Shown here one piece after another: positions 59,140 to 64,000 of a stretch of 64,000 nt of DNA (position 1 is the stretch's first letter; each line of letters opens with the position of its first letter). Below the pieces are notes generated by a model, which was not told the origin of the DNA, searched no databases, and saw only the letters and a program-made list of their open reading frames with translations. The position numbers and the translations under genes are program-made. This DNA comes from Diadophis punctatus similis (lineage: Eukaryota > Chordata > Lepidosauria > Squamata > Dipsadidae), in the NCBI GenBank assembly GCA_023053685.1, contig JALIGW010000032.1, forward strand, positions 2,431,862 to 2,495,861, written 5' to 3'.

Positions 59140-60255
59140 TGATGTCTGTGGAGATTCTCAGTCATCCACGCCATTGTTGTCCTAAAGGTGTTTTTTTCAA
59201 GAGGCAACTAGACTGTCACCTCACGGCTCGACTACTGTAACACGCTCTACATGGGGCTACCCTCAAAGAGCATCCGGAGACTGCAATTGGTACAGAATGC
59301 AGCTGCGCGAGCTGTGATGGGTGTGCTGAGATACACCCACGTAACACCTATTCTCTGCCAGCTGCATTGGTTGCCTATTAGTCTCCGATCGCAATTTAAG
59401 GTGTTGGTTTTGACCTTTAAAGCCCTACATGGCTCAGGGCCAGGTTACCTTTGGGACCGCATCCTACCACACACCTCCCTACGACCAGTTAGGTCCCACA
59501 GAGTTGGTCTCCTCCGGGTCCCATCAGCCAAACAATGTCAGTTGGCGGGTCCAAGGGGGAGAGCCTTCTCTGTGGGAGCCCCGTCCCTCTGGAACCAACT
59601 CCCACCAGAGATCCGGACTATCCCCACCCTGCTGGCCTTCCGCAAAGCTGTAAAAACATGGCTCTTCCGGCAGGCGGGGTGAAGATTGGATTCCCCCAGG
59701 AATGAATGTTCTTTTTAAAAATATGACATGTTTTTAAATTTTGTATTTTATACATTGTTCTTATTCTTGTTGTACGCCGCCCTGAGTCCTACGGGATTGG
59801 GCGGCCTATAAGAACTTATTAAATTAAATTAAATTAAATTAAATTAAATTAAATTAAATTAAATTAAATTAAATTAAATTAAATTAAATTAAATTAAATT
59901 AAATTAAATTAAATTAAATTAAATTAAATTAAATTAAATTAAATTAAATTAAATTAAATTAAATTAAATTAAATTAAATTAAATTAAATTATCTGGTTTC
60001 TTGTTTTTGTTTTTGAAGACGTTTTGCTTCTCATTCAAGAAGCTTCTTCAGCTCTGAATGAGTGGTGGGGAATGAAAGGATTTATACTTCTTGCAGACAG
60101 TTGGTCATTTGCATTCTTTTAAGAGAGTTGTTGAGGCCACTTGGAAGTTTATCTGTGTTCTCAGGGTCACCTGAGTATGCTCCTGGTTCCTGTAGTCTTC
60201 AATTTTTTCTCTGGAAATCCATTCCTACTCCCAAACTATTCAAACGGTGTTCATC
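59140..60255 (+). repeat. Penelope-like repeat split by an L2 insertion
   Basis: GATTCTCAGTCATCCACGCC and TTTCAAGAGGCAACTAGAC before the insert; TTGAAGACGTTTTGCTTCTC and AAGAAGCTTCTTCAGCTCTG after it. The hammerhead-like core has AAAA for GAAA, so it is broken. Confidence 0.55.
59213..59991 (+). mobile_element. L2 LINE, 5'-truncated, long open C-terminus, (AAATT)n tail
   Basis: The 143-codon frame at 59251-59682 reads [78 protein letters not shown] and KTWLFRQAG to its stop, the complete L2 C-terminus without a break. Upstream codons for [13 protein letters not shown] continue the match. The 3' UTR GCCGCCCTGAGTCCTACGGG ends in about 35 AAATT units (59815-59991). Among the youngest LINE copies here. 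Confidence 0.92.
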
Positions 60256-60274
60256 CCAAACTGTATAGCTAAAA

Positions 60275-60660
60275 GTCTGTAGAGATTCTCAGTCATCCAG
60301 GTCGTGGTTGACCCAAAGGTGCTTTTTTCAAGAGGCAACTGGACTTTCTGATTTTTTTTTCTTTGAAGATGTTTCTCTTCTCATCCAAGAAGCTTCTTCA
60401 GCTCTGACTGGATGGTGGAGGAGGAAGGATTTATACTCCTTGCGGACAGCTAAATTTGCATTCTTTTAGCGGGTCGTTAAGGTCACCTGGGGGCTTATCT
60501 GTGTCCTCAGGGTCACCTGAGTTGTGCAAATGGGTGTGGAGCCTTCTTAGAACAGTTGAAAGGACTGTGTTGTAGATTGGAGATAGATGATGTCGTATCC
60601 CTCCCTCTCTGTTGAGATCTGGCCATTCCTTTCTGCTGGATGTTCTTTGTCCTCTGGAGA
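60275..60660 (+). repeat. Penelope-like repeat, longest copy
   Basis: GAGATTCTCAGTCATCCAGG, AGGCAACTGGACTTTCTGA, TCATCCAAGAAGCTTCTTCA, TGTGTCCTCAGGGTCACCTG, TGAAAGGACTGTGTTGTAGA and TCCCTCCCTCTCTGTTGAG in order. The hammerhead-like core has two changes (ATGTTTCTCTTC). Confidence 0.55.
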
Positions 60661-60668
60661 GATCAGAT

Positions 60669-60819
60669 CAGCGGTGGGTTGCTCTTGGTTCGGAGCGGTT
60701 CTTAGAACCGGTAGCGCCGTTGGCGGGAGGCTCTGCCCACCCACCCGGGATACTTCTGCGCATGCACAGAAGCATCATCCGCATGGACCAGTATCAAAAT
60801 CATTTAGAACCCACCACTG
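60669..60819. mobile_element. hAT-like MITE
   Basis: CAGCGGTGGGTTGCTCTTGG to TTTAGAACCCACCACTG. Flanks GATCAGAT and GACCAGAT (7 of 8). Confidence 0.85.
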
Positions 60820-61380
60820 GACCAGATCAAACCTGCGGATCAAGAATTCATCTCTTAACAATATTTCCTTTTGGATCCCCGACGTAACTTTTCATTGCAA
60901 TCCAAGGCAGGGCGTGCAAACTGTTTGCTCTATTTGAAATTAAAGCTCAATTAAACCTGACATTTCTCAGCGTCTCAGCAATAGCTTCCTGACAACGGCG
61001 GGGGTGGGGTGAGGGAAGCATCCTGCTAGCTTGTTTGCATCCTGTGCTTCTCTCGTCTTCCTGCATATGTTCTCCTCTGTTGAAAAAAGTAAAATAAAAT
61101 AAAGTTTGGTGTAAGAAATAAAGAATTTCTTATCGCCTCATCGTTTGTTTTAACTGCATTCCAAGACGCTAAGGGTGACCCGTGATAAGCTGCACCGTCG
61201 CGGAAGAAGAAAGGGACATCCTGACAGAATAAATTCTGAGAGTTGACATTTTGATTTGCAATGTTAGTTTGATCGGAGGTGAATTTAAAAGTTAGGCAGA
61301 GAAGCGGTCTGAAGGGTTGTCAGGGAATTGCACAGCCGGTGTCCAGATGGAGTCAGAGACGCTGACAGAAATCTGTAGTC
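60820..61380. other. Unique island, no gene seen
   Basis: Mixed composition with AAATTAAAGCTCAATTAAAC and AGCAATAGCTTCCTGACA. No repeat or frame recognised. Confidence 0.4.
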
Positions 61381-61523
61381 AAAAATAAATAAATAAACAA
61401 ACAAACAAATGAATGAACGAATGAACGAATGAATGAATGAATGAATGAGTCTGTCCATCCATCTGGAATCTTCTCTCTTTCACATCCATCTATCATTTAT
61501 CATCTATCACATATCATCCATCC

Positions 61524-61606
<83 letters not shown>

Positions 61607-61735
61607 ATCTCCCTACCTCCCTACTTCCCTCCCTCCCTCCCTCCCTATCTACCTCCCTCCCTCCCTACCTTTCTACCTACCTACTTACCTACCTACCTAT
61701 CTACCTATCTATCTATCTATCTCTACAGTATATCT
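61381..61735. repeat. (AAAT)(AAAC)(GAAT) then (TCTA)n and (CCCT)(CCTA)n
   Basis: Tetramer blocks to 61448; TCTA about 61518-61606, then CCTC/CCTA to 61700 and TCTA again. GATA class on the minus strand. Confidence 0.94.
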
Positions 61736-61905
61736 GGATGTCTATATCTATCAAACTAGACAGTCAGGCAAATAGGTGCATCATGAGGTAAATCACAGAG
61801 CACACAGAAGAAAAAGGCAGGGGAAAAATGAAACTCCCTCTCCACACCCACAGCGACCAATCACAGCGCAGATTGCCTCATGCAGGAGCCAGCCCTCTCC
61901 AATCA

Positions 61906-62342
61906 ATCAACTATATGTGTTCTGGCTCACTGCACAACCCCACTGCTCCAGCTACTAAATTTAAATATCTTAACAAGGGTCTGGTCCAATTGTATCCAGA
62001 CTTTCTTTTTGATAGTTGTCAAGTCCGGGGTATTATGTGACGGAAACTTGTCTGTTTGAATCCAAAATCTCAGAGCACTTTAGCTTTTTCGCACGTCTAT
62101 TTTGTGCTCCCACCTTGCTTGTGCAGGCAAATGGCATTTCTTGCAGATCTTCCAATGCTCCATTGTTGCTACTTTGTCACGCCGTTGTTTGTAGTCAGTC
62201 TGTGCGATCTTCTGGCAGTAGGTAACCAGGTGGCCCACAGTTTCTTCAGCTTCTTTGTATTGGTAGCCCTTGCTGTCTGTTTCTGTCTTCTCCATTCTGG
62301 TTGTGCAGTGAGCCAGAACACACAGCGATAGTTGATTAACTA
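61906..62342 (-). mobile_element. Old R4/Dong fragment bracketed by an inverted repeat
   Basis: The minus frame (62080-62295) reads EAEETVGHLVTYCQKIAQTDYK and MEHWKICKK, aligning with EADETVAHVLSCCKKIAQTDYK of the R4 protein. 62020-62060 matches the DNA for the endonuclease region (GTATTATG.G, ACTTGTCTGTTTG). TGTTCTGGCTCACTGCACAA (about 61918) recurs inverted at about 62306, with AATCAACTAT on the outer side of both. Confidence 0.75.
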
Positions 62343-62344
62343 CA

Positions 62345-62500
62345 CATTAATTACTTTTATTAATGCCAGTAACATTTTACCGACCTCAGAAGGACGGAAG
62401 GCTGAGTCAAACTTGAGTCAGTCAAGATTGAACTCCAGGCAGTGGGCAGAGTTTGCCTGCAATACTTCACTCTAACCACTGCGTCACCACGGCGCATATA
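62345..62500 (-). mobile_element. tRNA-derived SINE, 5' two-thirds
   Basis: Minus strand: GTGGTGACGCAGTGGTTAGA, GGAGTTCAATCTTGACTGAC, then CAGCCTTCCGTCCTTCTGAG. Confidence 0.82.
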
Positions 62501-62867
62501 TGAATATATGAGTTATATGTGACTTCTGTCGTCTATTCATTCCTCTCAATCAGATCATCTCCTTCAGAAATCCCAGAAAGAGAAGCTGAAATGATGTTCA
62601 AATGCAACTGCTTAATCCCCGGGGTCCACATTTGGAGATGTACAGTCAGGCTTGCTAGTAGCTTTCAGATCTTTTTCCGAGTGTCTCCTCAGGGCTTTGA
62701 GTTTCCTGCGGCTTCCAGATTCGAAGCACAAAGTTGATACCGCTTTAAATTCATGGCCTGCTATCCTGAGATAAGATTTGATGTAAAAAAGCTCAGAAAA
62801 TAAGAACGATGCAGGATGCATGGAGTCTCTTCCTAGGACTGGAAAAAGTGAATTTTGCATACATAAA
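62501..62867. other. No gene; unique sequence
   Basis: Nothing recognised. Confidence 0.4.
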
Positions 62868-63835
62868 GGTAGTCCTTGACTTACAACAGTGTTGTGGCCC
62901 GCCAGCAGCCTGTGCAGCCAGGGCCTTTGGAACCTCCAGCACCTCTTGGCAATGATGAGAAAGGAGGGGCTACTCCTTTCCTGAATGCAAGAGCACGCAG
63001 GGCTGCCAAGAGGCAGGAAGGTCTACTCCGGAGGAGGTTTCCTCGGGAGTAAGATTAGGGGCTAATTGGCCACTCCTCTAGTCAATTTAAGAACAGTGGA
63101 GGCATCTGGCAAGTTGCAGGAAACAATGGTTAACCTCGGGTCTCTGCTGTGCCTTGTATTGTGAAATTCCTGGTTCCCTGCTTTGGATTTCATCTCAAGA
63201 AAGAATCCTGGGCATTTGGCCAAACCTTCAGACATTCCATGAGATAACCAGAACTAATTGCCTTGGTTTGGAGCTAAGACTGACTGAACTTACGCCAGCT
63301 GCTAATGAAGCCGAATTAGCAGCTGACTGATGCAAGAAAGTATTTTGTATTTTGATTTGTGTGTTTGTCACAGCTAAGCCAGTTATTAGCAGTGGTTCAT
63401 TAATTAAACCAAGTTCGTTCAAACGTTGTGTGTTGAGACTTTTGTAACTGGGGACAGAACAAACAGTTCATTTAGTGACTGTTCAAAGTTGCATTGAAAA
63501 AAGGGACTTATGACCATTTCCCCACACTTATGACCTTTGCAGGACAAAATGATAATGCGATCAAAATTCAGACGCTTGGCAACTGACTCATATTTATGAC
63601 GGTCATAGTGTCCCGGGGTCATGTGGTCCACTTTTGCAAACTTTGGACAAGCAAAGTCAATGAGGGAAGCCAGATTCACTTAACGACCGTGTTACCAACT
63701 TAAACAATTGCAATGATTCACTTAACAACTGTGGCACGAAAGGTCTTGAAATGGGACAAAACTCACTTAACAACTGTCTCACTTAGCAACAAAATTTTTG
63801 GGCTCCATTGTAGTCATAAATCAAGGACTAGCAAT
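62868..63835 (+). mobile_element. DNA-transposon-like repeat split by an LTR
   Basis: Starts AAGGTAGTCCTTGACTTACA and, after the LTR, continues TTCATTTAGTGACTGTTC through GGGGTCATGTGGTCCACTTT and AACAACTGTCTCACTTAGC to CATAAATCAAGGACTAG. Best copy of the family at 16127. Confidence 0.72.
62890..63461 (+). mobile_element. Solo-LTR-like element with perfect 5-bp target duplication
   Basis: AACAG at 62885-62889 and 63462-63466. It runs TGTTGTGGCCCGCCAGCAGC to ACTGGGGACAGAACA, 572 bp, TG...CA ends. The unsplit sequence CTTACAACAGTT is restored on removal. No internal retroelement coding sequence. The family (ERV or other LTR class) is not determined. Confidence 0.78.
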
Positions 63836-63864
63836 ATTTCTTCTTCTCCACTCCCATGTTTACA

Positions 63865-64000
63865 TGTACACAGGTAGTCCTCGACTTATGGCCACAATGA
63901 ACCCCAACATTTCTGTTGCTAAGTGAGACATTTGTTAAGTGAGTTTTGCCCCATTTTAACAGCTGCATTCCCACAATTGTTAAGTGAATAACATGGTTGT
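63865..64000 (-). mobile_element. DNA-transposon-like repeat, opposite orientation, cut by window edge
   Basis: ACAGGTAGTCCTCGACTTAT, TTTCTGTTGCTAAGTGAGAC and TTGTTAAGTGAATAACATGG. It reads the family's 3' part in reverse, so it faces the copy ending at 63835. Confidence 0.7.

Noticed and set aside
61441..61791. 116-codon Ile-Tyr-Leu-Ser frame
   Set aside because: TCTA repeat translation.

Overview
The window contains no recognisable cellular protein-coding gene, rRNA gene or genuine tRNA gene. It is vertebrate non-coding DNA, made mostly of nested transposable elements and very long simple-sequence arrays. The organism is most likely a squamate reptile and probably an advanced (colubroid) snake. 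This is inferred from (i) abundant CR1 and L2 LINE 3' ends; (ii) a LINE tail ending in AATAAAGAATTCTATTC that leads into a 5.3 kb AATAG-class pentanucleotide array, which is the known snake pattern of CR1/L3 tails seeding AATAG microsatellites; (iii) abundant GATA/GACA tracts of the type called Bkm in snakes; and (iv) an R4/Dong-clade LINE, a clade known from lizards. The species and chromosome cannot be read from the sequence.

Layout. 1-5 kb: CR1 remnant, an unclassified MITE, and two tRNA-like SINEs whose internal 67-bp segment has expanded into minisatellites (1387-2660 and 3773-4235), the first split by a solo-LTR-like insert. 5-9 kb: (AT)n arrays around a Penelope-like fragment, a CR1-group LINE with an (AAAT/AAAC)n tail, and two CR1 copies abutting 3'-to-3'. 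9-19 kb: unique islands between large CCTT, GA, GAA, GATA, GACA, GT and TCTCTA arrays, a third SINE minisatellite, and a DNA-transposon-like repeat invaded by pentanucleotide arrays and an LTR-like block. 19-25 kb: SINEs, a palindromic hAT MITE, L2, and a 1.25 kb polypurine higher-order array. 25-41 kb: many CR1 and L2 fragments invaded by hAT elements with 8-bp target duplications, plus a foldback mariner MITE nested in a fourth SINE minisatellite. 41.1-46.4 kb: the AATAG-class array, ending at a 100-N gap. 46.5-53.7 kb: three R4/Dong copies on the minus strand. One is nearly full length and decayed, with a 5' tandem monomer array; two are truncated and virtually identical, each with an open 452-codon frame, and all are embedded in (ATT)n. 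53.9-64 kb: a SINE-interrupted LINE, a 2 kb hAT carrying a nested hAT and an L1-like tail, L2, Penelope-like repeats, an older R4 fragment, and a DNA repeat split by a second LTR with a perfect 5-bp target duplication.

How the parts relate. Most LINE and SINE 3' ends run directly into a simple repeat, so the microsatellite load looks element-seeded. The R4 copies, in turn, sit inside (ATT)n, matching the TAA-repeat target known for Dong. Several unique, AT-rich islands remain (about 9.1-9.9, 18.0-18.5, 22.5-23.3 and 60.8-61.4 kb) and are the best places to look for conserved regulatory sequence. The strongest leads are the R4 tandem pair with its 5' monomer array, the recurrent 67-bp SINE minisatellite, and hammerhead-ribozyme-like cores shared by three Penelope-like repeat families.
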